Source: Bacteroidetes bacterium GWF2_41_31 (GTDB lineage Bacteria; Bacteroidota; Bacteroidia; Bacteroidales; F082). From it: a stretch of 64,000 nt of DNA. The position numbers and the translations under genes are program-made. Each line of letters starts with the position of its first letter. Within the stretch, counting starts at the first letter, position 1. Below, in pieces: positions 26,125 to 36,119 of this stretch. Under the pieces are notes generated by a model. The model saw only the letters and a list, made by a program, of their open reading frames with translations. It did not search any database and had not been told where the DNA came from. The stretch covers positions 1 through 64,000 of the forward strand of contig MEOL01000033.1 in the NCBI GenBank assembly GCA_001769215.1. The letters run 5' to 3'.

Positions 26125-27645
26125 CTACCTTTTCTTTAGTTCATAAATGTCTTTACGTCTGTCTTTTAGGTTCCTGACGCTTCCAAATTGGTTCAGGTTT
26201 CTAAGCAGATCGATGTCCAGGTCAGCAATCAAAATCATTTCCGTGTTGGGAGTAGCCTCCGCCTTGATACCATTGGCCGGGAAAGCAAAATCGCAGGGGG
26301 TGAACACCATCGATTGTGCATACTGAATATCCATGTTGTGCACTTTCGGAAGATTTCCTACACTTCCTGCAATGGCGACGTAGCATTCATTTTCGATGGC
26401 ACGGGCCTGGGCACAATTTCGCACCCTGGAATATCCATTTTGGGTATCTGTCAGGAAGGGTACGAATAGAATATCCATGCCCATATCGGCGAGAATCCTG
26501 CTCAGCTCCGGAAATTCCACATCGTAACAAATCAGCACGCCAATTTTTCCACAGTCGGTATCAAAGACTTTTATTTCACTGCCTCCCTGCATTCCCCACA
26601 CCTTTATCTCATCCGGCGTGGTATGTAATTTAACATACCGTTCAACGGTTCCGTCTCTTTTACATAAATATCCAACATTATAAAGCCGGTTGTTCACAAT
26701 TTCAGGCATGCTTCCTGAAATAATATTGATGTTGTATGAAATAGCCAATTCCGAAAATTTCTGCGTGATCGCCTCTGTATGTTTTGCCAACTCTCTAAGG
26801 GCTTCTGGTTCGGTGAGGTGGTTGTTCTCGGCCATGAGTGGTGCATTAAAGAACTCAGGAAACAATGCGAAATCAGAACGGTAACCCGAAACGGCATCGA
26901 CAAAAAATTCGACTTGCTGCAACAATTCATCCAGGTTTTTATAAGGACGCATTTGCCATTGAATCAGCCCAAGGCGCACTACTTTTTTGATAATGCTGGC
27001 TTTGACATGCTGTTTTTCATAGTAAATGTTCACCCATTCCAGCAAAACGGCGTAGTCGTTCGAATCGCCATCGCCGTTCAGGTAGTTTTTCATGATTTTG
27101 AACGGATGGAAATCATTGGATATCTGAAAGTTCAAAACTGGATCATCAATTTCTTTACGCCTGACTTTGTCGATGTATTGCTTTGGGGTTAGTTTGTCAG
27201 CGTACTGGTGGTAGTTTGGAATACGACCTCCAAACGCGACTCCCTTCAGGTTTAATCGTTCACACAACTCTTTCCTGTAATCGTACAACCTGCGGCCAAG
27301 TCTTAAACCGCGAAACTCTGGTTTGATAAACACATCAATTCCGTAAAGCATGTCGCCGGTAGGGGAGTGCGTGTTGAAGGTGTAGTTTCCGGTAATTTCC
27401 TCGTATGTATGGTGGTCATCAAATTTGGAGTAATCGACAATAATTGATAGTGCGCAGCCCGCGATTTGGTTGTTGACCTTAATCACAACCTGACCATCAG
27501 GAAAACGGCTGATCAAAGAGTCGATTTGATGCTCTTTCCAGTATGCATCGGGCATGGTGGTGTACGATTCTATCATGGCTTCTTTTAACTCCTGATAGTC
27601 ATCCAGATTTAAAAAAGTTAATTCAATATTTTCAATATCCTGCAT
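26125..27645 (-). CDS. GNAT acetyltransferase fused to carbon-nitrogen hydrolase (nitrilase superfamily)
   Basis: A 506-residue two-domain protein. Residues ~1-215 are a GNAT domain (GIDVFIKPEFRGLRLGRRLYDYRKE gives the acetyl-CoA loop). Residues ~225-500 are a nitrilase/amidase fold with the Glu-Lys-Cys triad in FPEFFNAPL, YVKLHTTP and LICYDVEFPE. This fusion is a known family in Bacteroidota and other phyla; its substrate is not established to my knowledge. It probably hydrolyses an amide and acylates an amine in a linked reaction (inference). No signal peptide. Confidence 0.92.
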   Translation of the reverse strand: MQDIENIELTFLNLDDYQELKEAMIESYTTMPDAYWKEHQIDSLISRFPDGQVVIKVNNQIAGCALSIIVDYSKFDDHHTYEEITGNYTFNTHSPTGDMLYGIDVFIKPEFRGLRLGRRLYDYRKELCERLNLKGVAFGGRIPNYHQYADKLTPKQYIDKVRRKEIDDPVLNFQISNDFHPFKIMKNYLNGDGDSNDYAVLLEWVNIYYEKQHVKASIIKKVVRLGLIQWQMRPYKNLDELLQQVEFFVDAVSGYRSDFALFPEFFNAPLMAENNHLTEPEALRELAKHTEAITQKFSELAISYNINIISGSMPEIVNNRLYNVGYLCKRDGTVERYVKLHTTPDEIKVWGMQGGSEIKVFDTDCGKIGVLICYDVEFPELSRILADMGMDILFVPFLTDTQNGYSRVRNCAQARAIENECYVAIAGSVGNLPKVHNMDIQYAQSMVFTPCDFAFPANGIKAEATPNTEMILIADLDIDLLRNLNQFGSVRNLKDRRKDIYELKKR

Positions 27646-28024
27646 GGGCTGAGTATTGGATGTAATTTTTGTAAAATAGTTAAAATACGATCAGGTGCAC
27701 TTATTGATAATAAATATGAAGGCAGATATGTCACATAATTCTGGTTGGTTGATCACTCCTTTCCAGGCAAGTGAAATGAGTTTGCAAAGTTACTAAAATC
27801 TGAGGGCTGGCCATCGTGATGGGGCGTGTTTAATTTGACAGCGATATGATTGGCCAATCGTTTAGGATATACCTTAAAATATCCGGCATTAAGCATGGGA
27901 TGATCGTTGTTAATTAAAATGAGAAAAAAAAGTACCTATTTAGAACTTTTATTGTACTTTTAGTCCCTCAGCTTGTAGGATGCCTATTTTCTATTTAAAC
28001 CTCTTGTCTTGATCTATTCAGTTT
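27646..28024. other. Divergent intergenic region
   Basis: Separates the divergent GNAT-nitrilase and PAS kinase genes and should hold both promoters. I see no ORF, RNA or strong hairpin in it. Confidence 0.5.
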
Positions 28025-29824
28025 ATGAATCAGGCCGAAAAAAAATACGGGAGAACGTACACTAACTCAAACCAACGTGAAACAGTGAATCTTGCTGGTA
28101 ATCAAATGCATACCAGGTGTTGGTCAGTATCCGTCTATATATTCTTCAGTATCACAGCCATTTTTCTTATCAGCAACCTGAATGCGGTAGTCGATTATTT
28201 TATGCATCCTGACATACCCTATTTTGATGAGGAGCATCTTGTTGTGGGAGGTATCACCGGACTTTTCTGCCTTGTATTATTAATTATAATCGGGATCTAT
28301 AACCATCGGCTGTACAAAATGGCCAGAAAACAATTTGCTCACCTTCAGCGCCTTAAATATCTTACCAAATATGCCAATGATATCATTTTACTTCTCGACG
28401 AGGATGAAAATATCATTGAAGCCAATGAAATGGCTGAGGTGACCTATGGTTATGAGGCTTCTAAATTACTGAAGATGAATTGGCTGGACCTGTACCCGAA
28501 AGATTCAGCCGAAGAGGTGAAAAAACAATTAAAACAAATTGAAGCACAAAATGGTCTGGTTTATGAAGCACGGCACCAACGCCGGGATGGAGTCTTTTTC
28601 GAGGTTGAAATCAGCTCCCAGTTACTGACAATTAATAAGAAAAAATTCTATCAGATGTTCATTCGTGATATAACCACACGTAAGTCTGCTGAGAAGGCAT
28701 TACGTGAAAGCGAGGACCGGTACCGGAGTTTATTTGAGAATTTAACCATTGGACTTTATCGCACCCACCCCGATGGACGTATTTTGATGGCCAACCCAAC
28801 CACCGTTAAAATGATGGGCTGCACCAGCCTTGAGGAGTTGATGAAACGAAACCTTGAAAAAGAAGGGTTTGAGCCAAATTATTCACGTGAACAGTTTCAT
28901 AAAGTGATTGAATCTGAAGGACAGGTCCGCGGGTTGGAATCTGCCTGGGTTAGATGGGACGGGTCAACGATTTATGTGCGTGAAAGTACTAAAGCCATCA
29001 AAAATGAGGAAGGAAATATTCTGTATTACGAAGGAAGCGTTGAAGATATCACCGAGCGCAAACTGGCAGAAAACAAACTAAGGGAAAGCGAAAAGCGTAT
29101 GACCGAGCTTAATGCAACAAAGGACAAATTTTTTTCGATCATCGCACACGACTTAAGAAGTCCCTTCAACAGTATCATTGGCTTTGGCAATCTCCTTCTT
29201 GAACAAATTCAGAAAAAAAAATACCAGGATTTAGAAAAATATATTCAGATCATACTCAAGTCCTCGAACAATGCCATGGATTTACTCTTAAACCTGTTGG
29301 AATGGGCGCGTTCGCAAACCGGAGGAATGGAGTTTAAACTGGGACCTATTGACATCACCCGGCTAATTAATGAAGTTACCGGGCAAATGGAACCTATTGC
29401 CCAGGAGAAATCAATTACCATTTCGAGCGAACTATCGTCAGCAGAAATCATTTTTGCTGATCGGGACATGGTTAAAACGATGGTACGAAATCTTATTTCC
29501 AACGCCATCAAGTATTCATTTATTGGTGGTGAAATTCGCATTACCACCGAACGAAAGAACCACCACCTGATGGTTTGCGTCATGGATCAAGGAGTTGGGA
29601 TTAAAAACGAGGTGCAATCAAAATTATTTAAAATAGATGAGTGTATATCTACCTTAGGAACAAGCAAAGAAAAAGGAACAGGGTTGGGTTTGATGCTCTG
29701 CAAAGAATTTGTAGATAAGCACAATGGAAAAATTTGGGTTGAGAGTAAATTCGGGAGCGGAAGTAAGTTCTGTTTTGCTCTTCCCGATCCGGAGACTACT
29801 AAAGTTACCTTTGATTCCGTTTGA
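28025..29824 (+). CDS. PAS-domain sensor histidine kinase, membrane-bound
   Basis: A 599-residue kinase. Two membrane segments (residues ~33-57 and ~74-94) enclose a short loop, followed by two PAS domains (NDIILLLDEDENIIEANEMAEVTYGY; IGLYRTHPDGRILMANPTTVKMMG) with PAC tails, HisKA with IIAHDLRSPFNS, and HATPase ending GTGLGLMLCKEFV. The small periplasmic loop means sensing is probably cytoplasmic, through the PAS domains. No response regulator gene is adjacent; the nearest receiver is fused to the glycoside phosphorylase 4 kb downstream. Confidence 0.93.
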   Translation: MNQAEKKYGRTYTNSNQRETVNLAGNQMHTRCWSVSVYIFFSITAIFLISNLNAVVDYFMHPDIPYFDEEHLVVGGITGLFCLVLLIIIGIYNHRLYKMARKQFAHLQRLKYLTKYANDIILLLDEDENIIEANEMAEVTYGYEASKLLKMNWLDLYPKDSAEEVKKQLKQIEAQNGLVYEARHQRRDGVFFEVEISSQLLTINKKKFYQMFIRDITTRKSAEKALRESEDRYRSLFENLTIGLYRTHPDGRILMANPTTVKMMGCTSLEELMKRNLEKEGFEPNYSREQFHKVIESEGQVRGLESAWVRWDGSTIYVRESTKAIKNEEGNILYYEGSVEDITERKLAENKLRESEKRMTELNATKDKFFSIIAHDLRSPFNSIIGFGNLLLEQIQKKKYQDLEKYIQIILKSSNNAMDLLLNLLEWARSQTGGMEFKLGPIDITRLINEVTGQMEPIAQEKSITISSELSSAEIIFADRDMVKTMVRNLISNAIKYSFIGGEIRITTERKNHHLMVCVMDQGVGIKNEVQSKLFKIDECISTLGTSKEKGTGLGLMLCKEFVDKHNGKIWVESKFGSGSKFCFALPDPETTKVTFDSV

Positions 29825-29896
29825 AAAACAATTTCAATTACAAAATTTAGAAACTGATAATTAAGAATTTATATCTAAATTTGACTCAAAATATAG

Positions 29897-30112
29897 ATGA
29901 TCATGAACTTTAAAAACATTGGACTACGCATTTCAGGTACCATTTTTGGTATCGTGTCGGTGCTGCATTTGTTACGTGTCGTATCTGTTGTTAGTGTTAC
30001 GATAGGTGGCTGGCAACTTCCCATGTGGGTAAACATGATGGGATTTTTGGCTGCAGGATTCCTCTCAGGCGGGCTTTGGTGGTTGTCCTGCTCAAAAAAT
30101 GAGCAAGGCTGA
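29897..30112 (+). CDS. Small two-helix membrane protein
   Basis: A 71-residue hydrophobic protein with two predicted membrane helices (ISGTIFGIVSVLHLLRVVSV and MGFLAAGFLSGGLWWLS) and a short polar tail. Family not recognised. It lies between the PAS kinase and the GNAT-deacetylase gene on the same strand. The start may be ATG 29897 or 29903. Confidence 0.65.
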   Translation: MIMNFKNIGLRISGTIFGIVSVLHLLRVVSVVSVTIGGWQLPMWVNMMGFLAAGFLSGGLWWLSCSKNEQG

Positions 30113-30138
30113 GCATTACAATTGTTAAACTATTTAAC

Positions 30139-31878
30139 ATGATCCGCATCAGGAAAATTTCAAATCCTCACTTGTTTGTTAACATACAAACGATGAGTAA
30201 GATAAAAGAAATTATCTCACAACAGTTTCCCGATATTAGTCCCAAAAAAATCGACGGGATATCAGCACAACTGACCGATCCTTTAAAATACAAATACCAG
30301 GCAAAAATTTTTGTAGCAGAGGATGAAAGAAGCACCATCCGTGGATTTGCATTGTTTTTGTATATGCCTGATCTTCAGTTTTGTTATTTGGATTATATCG
30401 CTGTTTCGCCCGGAAAAACATCAGGAGGCATTGGCGGTGCTTTGTATGAACGTGTGCGTGAAGAAGCGGAAGCTTTTGGTGCTTTGGGCATCTTTTTTGA
30501 ATGCCTTCCAGATGACCCCGCTCTCTGCAAGGATCAAACCACTCTGGCTCAAAACAAGAATCGGCTGGCCTTTTATGAGCGCTATGGAGCTCGCCCAATA
30601 ATCAATACACGTTACGAAACGACAGTAGTACCCGACGACGACTGTCCGCCATACCTGGTGTTCGATGGACTCGGAGTACGTGAAACGTTGCCTGCTGCGG
30701 TTACACGCCAGATTTTTCGTGCCATTCTGGAGAGGAAATATGGGGATTATTGTCCCGAAGCCTATATAAAAGAAGTGGTCGACAGTGTACATGAAGATCC
30801 GGTACAATTGCGTCCATTCAGATACAAGAAAAAAATACAACCCGAATTGTTCCGCACCACATTGCCTGAAAAGAAAAAGATCTTCTGGGTAATCAACGAC
30901 AAACACTCCATCCACCACATTCGTGAAATCGGCTATGTGGAGTCACCAGTGAGAATTAAAAGCATCGAAATTGAACTGGTGAAGACGGGGCTTTTCAGGT
31001 TGGGTAAGGTAAAGGAGTTCAGTGAGAAGTCCATCCTGAAAATCCACGATCCGGGCTATGTAAACTATTTTAAAAATGTGTGTAAAAGTCTGCCTTCAGG
31101 AAAATCAGTTTATCCTTATGTTTTCCCCATCAGGAATGCCGCCAGGCCACCCAAAGAGCTTTCAGTAAGGGCCGGCTATTATTGCATCGATACGTTTACA
31201 CCTCTTAATAAAAATGCCTATCTGGCAGCCAGATGGGGTGTAAATAGCGCGTTGACAGCCGCTGAGGAAATGCTCGAAGGATGCGATCTTGCTTACGTGC
31301 TGACCCGACCTCCCGGACACCATGCTGAAAGAAATGTATTTGGAGGGTTTTGTTATTTCAACAACAATGCCATCGCTGCCGATTACCTTAGTTTATTTGG
31401 GAATGTCGCCATCCTGGATATCGATTACCACCATGGCAACGGACAGCAACAGATATTTTATGGGCGAAAGGATGTGTTTACAGTATCCATTCATGGCCAT
31501 CCTTCATTTGCTTATCCCTACTTCAGCGGGTTTAAGGACGAAAACGGAGAAGGCGAGGGGAGGGGTTACAACTTGAATTTTCCTCTTCCGGAAACCTTGG
31601 ATGGTGCGGGTTATCGTGTTACCCTGGCCAAAGCACTCTCCGCCATTCAGAAATATAAACCTGAATATCTGGTTGTCGCTCTGGGGCTTGATACTGCCAA
31701 AGACGATCCTACAGGCACGTGGAAATTGGGTGCCAAAGATTTTGAGGAAAACGGCCAAATGATCGGGCAATTGAAAATCCCTACGTTGGTGGTTCAGGAG
31801 GGAGGATACAAGAACCGGAGTTTGGGGATGAATGCAAAATCGTTTTTTAATGGATTATACCAGGGGCATAGTAAATAA
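30139..31878 (+). CDS. GNAT acetyltransferase fused to histone-deacetylase-like amidohydrolase
   Basis: A 579-residue fusion. Residues ~45-170 are a GNAT domain (VSPGKTSGGIGGALYERVREEA as acetyl-CoA loop). Residues ~270-575 are a class II HDAC/acetylpolyamine amidohydrolase fold with RPPGHHAERNVFGGFCYFNN, zinc ligands in ILDIDYHHGNG and VALGLDTAKDDPTG, and the GGY near the end. It thus joins an acetyl-adding and an acetyl-removing domain. Likely substrates are polyamines or protein lysines (inference). ATG 30193 is an alternative start that would trim the N-terminus but leave both domains. Confidence 0.9.
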   Translation: MIRIRKISNPHLFVNIQTMSKIKEIISQQFPDISPKKIDGISAQLTDPLKYKYQAKIFVAEDERSTIRGFALFLYMPDLQFCYLDYIAVSPGKTSGGIGGALYERVREEAEAFGALGIFFECLPDDPALCKDQTTLAQNKNRLAFYERYGARPIINTRYETTVVPDDDCPPYLVFDGLGVRETLPAAVTRQIFRAILERKYGDYCPEAYIKEVVDSVHEDPVQLRPFRYKKKIQPELFRTTLPEKKKIFWVINDKHSIHHIREIGYVESPVRIKSIEIELVKTGLFRLGKVKEFSEKSILKIHDPGYVNYFKNVCKSLPSGKSVYPYVFPIRNAARPPKELSVRAGYYCIDTFTPLNKNAYLAARWGVNSALTAAEEMLEGCDLAYVLTRPPGHHAERNVFGGFCYFNNNAIAADYLSLFGNVAILDIDYHHGNGQQQIFYGRKDVFTVSIHGHPSFAYPYFSGFKDENGEGEGRGYNLNFPLPETLDGAGYRVTLAKALSAIQKYKPEYLVVALGLDTAKDDPTGTWKLGAKDFEENGQMIGQLKIPTLVVQEGGYKNRSLGMNAKSFFNGLYQGHSK

Positions 31879-31993
31879 GAAGGTTGTGTTCATTCCGATT
31901 GAGCGACGCCAGGAGCGAACAGAGGAATCTTCTCTTGCCTCTTTAAAATAATACCACAGAATGATCTTAATCGGCAGAGTTCAATATTTTGCT

Positions 31994-32001
31994 ATATTTG
32001 A
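31994..32001 (+). promoter_or_regulatory. Candidate -7 box upstream of the GH130-receiver gene
   Basis: TATATTTG fits TAnnTTTG and lies 32 bases before the ATG at 32033. No clear -33 element is visible. Confidence 0.4.
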
Positions 32002-32032
32002 ACTGATTTCTTAACTTAAATAGTCAATTACG

Positions 32033-33892
32033 ATGAGCACCCCTATTCACCGAAAACCGATCCGTTTTAACTCTGATGCCAAGAGAGTCATCGCTCGTTT
32101 CTTTTTCCCTGGTCCTGACACCCGGGTTCAGGCCATTATACAAAAAGTGATTGATATGCCTGAGCAGGCAGCAAATTTGGTTCTAAACGAAACCTTGCGC
32201 GAATTCTCGACACGTCACCGCAATATTTCAAAAATTTTTAATAAGCATTTTACTCGTGTCAGCGACATCATGGGTGATCGAATAAGCAATTTGTCGCAAC
32301 TTTCGGAACAAAAAAGGCTGCTCATAGGAGCCTATTTTACCCATGAATATTCTATTGAATCGGCTGCCTTTTTCAACCCGTCAATGGTGGAAGACCCCGA
32401 TCAATCAGGGCTTCAGGAGGGTACGAAGCGTGTGATCATCAGCTTCAGGGCTACCGGAGAAGGACATATTTCCTCTCTTGTATTCCGTGGTGGAATACTC
32501 GACAGCGAGAATAATTTACATCTCAAACCCGTTGGCAGACTGGTTGATGAAGCCGAAGCCATTCGCAATTTTGTGTATCAAAAAGAAATTTTTTGTCAGA
32601 AACTTCTCGAAATGCAAATTCAGGACGATGTGGTAACCAGGGTGATGGATAAGCTTCGTTTTGAATTCGATTACAATGAGTTACACAATGCTATCGGGCA
32701 AACCATGAAGGAGATAAATCCGGATAATCAGCAAAAAACCATCCTGAAAACCATTTCCTGGTTGGCCGATTCTCATTACGAAATTTCATTCTCGTTCGAC
32801 ACGGCCATCTCCGACAGGGTGATTTTTCCCATAGCCGCCGCCGAAAGCAATGGAATAGAGGATGCCCGGTTTGTAAAATTCACCAACGACGATGGAAGTG
32901 TGAAGTATTACGCTACCTACACGGCTTACAATGGATTTACCATCATGCCCAAATTGATAGAAACGGTGGATTTTTATAAGTTCAAGATCATGCCAATTAA
33001 TGGCGAGAATGCCCAAAACAAAGGAATGGCACTTTTTCCCAGAAAAATAAATGGAAAATACGCCATGCTGGCACGGCTTGATGGCATCAACAACTACATC
33101 ATGTTTTCGGACGATATTAATTTATGGCATGACGCGATTATGATTCAGGAGCCTGGTTTCCCATGGGAGTTTATTCAAATAGGGAATTGCGGATCGCCCA
33201 TTGAGACAGAATACGGCTGGCTGGTGATCACTCATGGCGTGGGAACCATGCGCAAGTACAGCCTTGGAGCCGCCTTACTTGATTTGGATGACCCCACCAA
33301 GGTAATCGGACGGCTAAACGAGCCATTGCTTTCTCCCAATGAGGAAGAAAGGGAGGGTTATGTACCCAATGTAGTGTATTCATGTGGTTCCGTCATCAGT
33401 AACCAGGAATTGGTGATCCCTTTTGCCATGTCGGATACCTCGTCAACCTATGCATGTATACCTATAGAGGAATTGCTTGGACGATTGTTACCCGCGGAAT
33501 ATAAAAAGGGGACCTCGTTAAAGGAGGCAACCAAAGCATGTATTCTGATTGTGGAGGATGAGCTGATTAACCAGAAAATAATTTCAGCCATTTTAAAAAC
33601 AGCAGGCTATGAGGTTGAGGTAGCTCCTGATGGTATCGTGGCTCTGATGCAGATTGCCAAGAAAAAATTTGACCTGATCCTCTCTGATATCAGCATGCCT
33701 CATTTTGATGGTTACCAGCTCCTGGAGTACATCAACGAAAACAAGATTGACATCCCCGTGGTATTTCTATCGGGACATACCAGCATGGAGGATGAAATTA
33801 AAGGCCTTAAAATGGGGGCCATTGAATACATCAGGAAACCCATCGACAAGGATTTGTTACTTCTCAGATTGAACAAAATATTAAATCGGTAA
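32033..33892 (+). CDS. GH130-family glycoside phosphorylase fused to response-regulator receiver domain
   Basis: A 619-residue protein. Residues ~150-490 carry GH130 features: EDARFVKFTNDDGS, the WLVITHGVGTMRKYSLGAALLDLDDP block and GYVPNVVYSCG. GH130 enzymes are beta-mannoside phosphorylases or hydrolases. Residues ~500-619 are a complete receiver: LIVEDELIN, phosphoacceptor in LILSDISMPHFDG, LSGH switch and RKPID lysine. An N-terminal ~150-residue region precedes the catalytic part. A receiver on a sugar phosphorylase suggests control of carbohydrate turnover by phosphorelay. The convergent neighbour is a glycosyltransferase whose stop lies one base away. Confidence 0.88.
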   Translation: MSTPIHRKPIRFNSDAKRVIARFFFPGPDTRVQAIIQKVIDMPEQAANLVLNETLREFSTRHRNISKIFNKHFTRVSDIMGDRISNLSQLSEQKRLLIGAYFTHEYSIESAAFFNPSMVEDPDQSGLQEGTKRVIISFRATGEGHISSLVFRGGILDSENNLHLKPVGRLVDEAEAIRNFVYQKEIFCQKLLEMQIQDDVVTRVMDKLRFEFDYNELHNAIGQTMKEINPDNQQKTILKTISWLADSHYEISFSFDTAISDRVIFPIAAAESNGIEDARFVKFTNDDGSVKYYATYTAYNGFTIMPKLIETVDFYKFKIMPINGENAQNKGMALFPRKINGKYAMLARLDGINNYIMFSDDINLWHDAIMIQEPGFPWEFIQIGNCGSPIETEYGWLVITHGVGTMRKYSLGAALLDLDDPTKVIGRLNEPLLSPNEEEREGYVPNVVYSCGSVISNQELVIPFAMSDTSSTYACIPIEELLGRLLPAEYKKGTSLKEATKACILIVEDELINQKIISAILKTAGYEVEVAPDGIVALMQIAKKKFDLILSDISMPHFDGYQLLEYINENKIDIPVVFLSGHTSMEDEIKGLKMGAIEYIRKPIDKDLLLLRLNKILNR

Positions 33893-33893
33893 T

Positions 33894-36119
33894 TTATTTC
33901 TTGTTTTGGAGGTAGGGCGCGGTCAGCAGATTGGAAAATAAGTAAGCAATAATGCTTTCAGCCCCCTGGTTCCTGTTTACCCCCATATCTTCCAGGCCGT
34001 CGTTACAACCATGGGTTTGGTCATCGTAAAGTGGCAGGTTCAGATCGTTCAGGCCGAAAAACCAGCTATAACAAATTTTTAGTTTTTCGATATAAGCAAC
34101 TTTTTTGGTCGCCTGATAAGCCATATCATAAAGCAGAACCATGGCCATGGCATCAACAGGTTGTTGTGCGTAATTACTGCTTTCAGCATGATGTGACAGC
34201 CACCAGGTTTTATTGCCAACCAGGGTCAAATGTTCATTTGCCATGCACTTGTTTTCAAGAAAGCTCCTCGTTTGGTCCGCAACATCCAGATATTCCGGCT
34301 TTTCAGAGATTTCAAATGCAGCATATAAAGCCGCTGGCAGCAACCCATTGTCATAGGTGATTGAAGGTTCAAACCATAACCATCCTTCTTTGCTGTTTTC
34401 ATGAAACAGCCTCACCAGATTGTCAGAAAGTTCGCTGAGCATCTTAATATATCTTTCCTGATCAGGAAACCTTTTGATATAATGGTACAATCCGAATACG
34501 CAATTGGCCATTCCCCTGGCATACTGTAGTTTTCCAAAATGCGTGACTGCCCTGGATATTAAATCAAGGGCCACCTGGAACATCGAATCACAAGGCGACC
34601 ACCTGACCATGGCACCCAAAGCCCAAACAGCACGGCCGAAGGCATCATCAGAACCCACTTCTTCTGTGGTATTGCGACGATAAGTGAGGTAGTTCTTAAA
34701 ACTGCCATCCTTATTTTGAAGATAGTATAGCAAGGTAAAATACTTATAGATGAGCGGGTAATACGTGTCGTCACCCGTTCGCTTAAATGCTATCAAACAT
34801 ACAATCAGTGCCCGGGCATTGTCATCGAGGCAATACCCTGTTTTATAGTCGGCCACACAACCATTTGCATGTTGTATCAATCCTGTATCATTTGTAAGTC
34901 TTTGCAGGTGCATGATGTTTAACTCAGGAAAGTTGATTGTAAATGATTTACAAACTCCTTTCACTTCTTTAAAATCATGAATGACCCCTTCGAATACCGA
35001 AATATATTTTATTCCGATATTCGGCCAGGCAAAATGTAACCCAAAGTGGTAAGCTCGTTGTTTAAGGATATCCAATTGAGCAGGATTGTCGAGTAGTTCA
35101 TTTAATAGTTCGGTAAGTGCGCGATAGTCTTTAAAATCAAACAACCGACCACGACCGTCGGCCAAAAGTTCCTCTGCATGCCAATAAGGAGTAGAAACAA
35201 CAGCAGAACCACCACCCACCGCATAACACAACGTACCGCTTGTAATCTGGGCTTTGTTTAAATACGGCGTAATATAAATATCGGAAGCCCTGAGATAATT
35301 GGTTAACTCTTCTTCGGTAACGTACCGGTCAAGGAATTCAACATGTTCATCCAATCCAAGATCGTGGGTGAGGGTTTCAAGGTATTCGCGGTATTCTTCA
35401 CCTGCATATTTCACAACGTGGGGATGGGTCTTGCCTAAAATGACATATAGAACTCCGGGATGTTTTTTCACGATACCCGGCAGGGCTTTGATCACCGTTT
35501 CAATGCCTTTGTTGCGGCCCAGCAAGCCAAAAGTAAGAAACACGGTTCGGTTGTTCCAGTTCTTTGGCCGTTTAACTTTGATCCGGCTAAGTTGGCCAAA
35601 ATCAGGAACTCCGTGTTCTATTTTTACAATTTTCGAGGTGGGAATTCCATAAACTTTGTTTAAAAAACCGATGGCCATGGAATTCATGATGACAATTTTT
35701 TCGGAAAAACCAGCAATCCTGATCAATACCTCTTTTTGATGAAAGGAAGGATTGAGCAATACCGTGTGAAATGTTGAAACCACAGGTATTTTTAGTTTTC
35801 TCAGCAGTCCCAGGATCAATAGCCCGCTATCGCCACCATAAATACCATACTCGTGTTGTAAGAGACAAAGATGAGCCCCCGAATCGGAAATGAATCTTGC
35901 TGCCTTGTTGTAATCCTCTTTTTCCTGGTCGTTGATGGTGAGTTTTACTATTTCAGGGTAGTTATACTGTTGGTGATGGTCATTCATGGCAATTACCTCA
36001 ACCTCCATATTCAGTGAATGATCGGCAGATGCCTGGATAATTGACTTCACCAGATTTTCCGTAAAAGTGGCAATACCACATTTACGTGGCGGGTAATTAC
36101 CGATACAGATGATCTTCAT
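33894..36119 (-). CDS. GT4 glycosyltransferase with C-terminal helical-barrel-like region
   Basis: A 741-residue protein. The first ~400 residues are a GT-B glycosyltransferase of the GT4 type (NYPPRKCGIATFTENLV start, GLLGRNKGIETVIKALP, HVEFLDRYVTEEELTNYLRASDIYITPY, GGGSAVVSTPYWHAEELLADGRG). The last ~330 residues are a repeated-helix region resembling an alpha/alpha toroid (LLYYLQNKDGSFKNYL, GSDDAFGRAVWALG, GWLWFEPSITYDNGLLPAALY), as found in glycan-active enzymes. With the adjacent GH130 protein it may make and break the same, possibly mannose-based, glycan (inference). No signal peptide. Confidence 0.87.
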   Translation of the reverse strand: MKIICIGNYPPRKCGIATFTENLVKSIIQASADHSLNMEVEVIAMNDHHQQYNYPEIVKLTINDQEKEDYNKAARFISDSGAHLCLLQHEYGIYGGDSGLLILGLLRKLKIPVVSTFHTVLLNPSFHQKEVLIRIAGFSEKIVIMNSMAIGFLNKVYGIPTSKIVKIEHGVPDFGQLSRIKVKRPKNWNNRTVFLTFGLLGRNKGIETVIKALPGIVKKHPGVLYVILGKTHPHVVKYAGEEYREYLETLTHDLGLDEHVEFLDRYVTEEELTNYLRASDIYITPYLNKAQITSGTLCYAVGGGSAVVSTPYWHAEELLADGRGRLFDFKDYRALTELLNELLDNPAQLDILKQRAYHFGLHFAWPNIGIKYISVFEGVIHDFKEVKGVCKSFTINFPELNIMHLQRLTNDTGLIQHANGCVADYKTGYCLDDNARALIVCLIAFKRTGDDTYYPLIYKYFTLLYYLQNKDGSFKNYLTYRRNTTEEVGSDDAFGRAVWALGAMVRWSPCDSMFQVALDLISRAVTHFGKLQYARGMANCVFGLYHYIKRFPDQERYIKMLSELSDNLVRLFHENSKEGWLWFEPSITYDNGLLPAALYAAFEISEKPEYLDVADQTRSFLENKCMANEHLTLVGNKTWWLSHHAESSNYAQQPVDAMAMVLLYDMAYQATKKVAYIEKLKICYSWFFGLNDLNLPLYDDQTHGCNDGLEDMGVNRNQGAESIIAYLFSNLLTAPYLQNKK

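Noticed and set aside
29370-29570. 66-residue plus-strand ORF inside the PAS kinase gene
   Set aside because: Out-of-frame shadow of the kinase ATPase domain.
31890-31940. GATTGAGCGACGCCAGGAGC region as a structured RNA
   Set aside because: It resembles a common dispersed Bacteroidota intergenic phrase but has no convincing pairing here.
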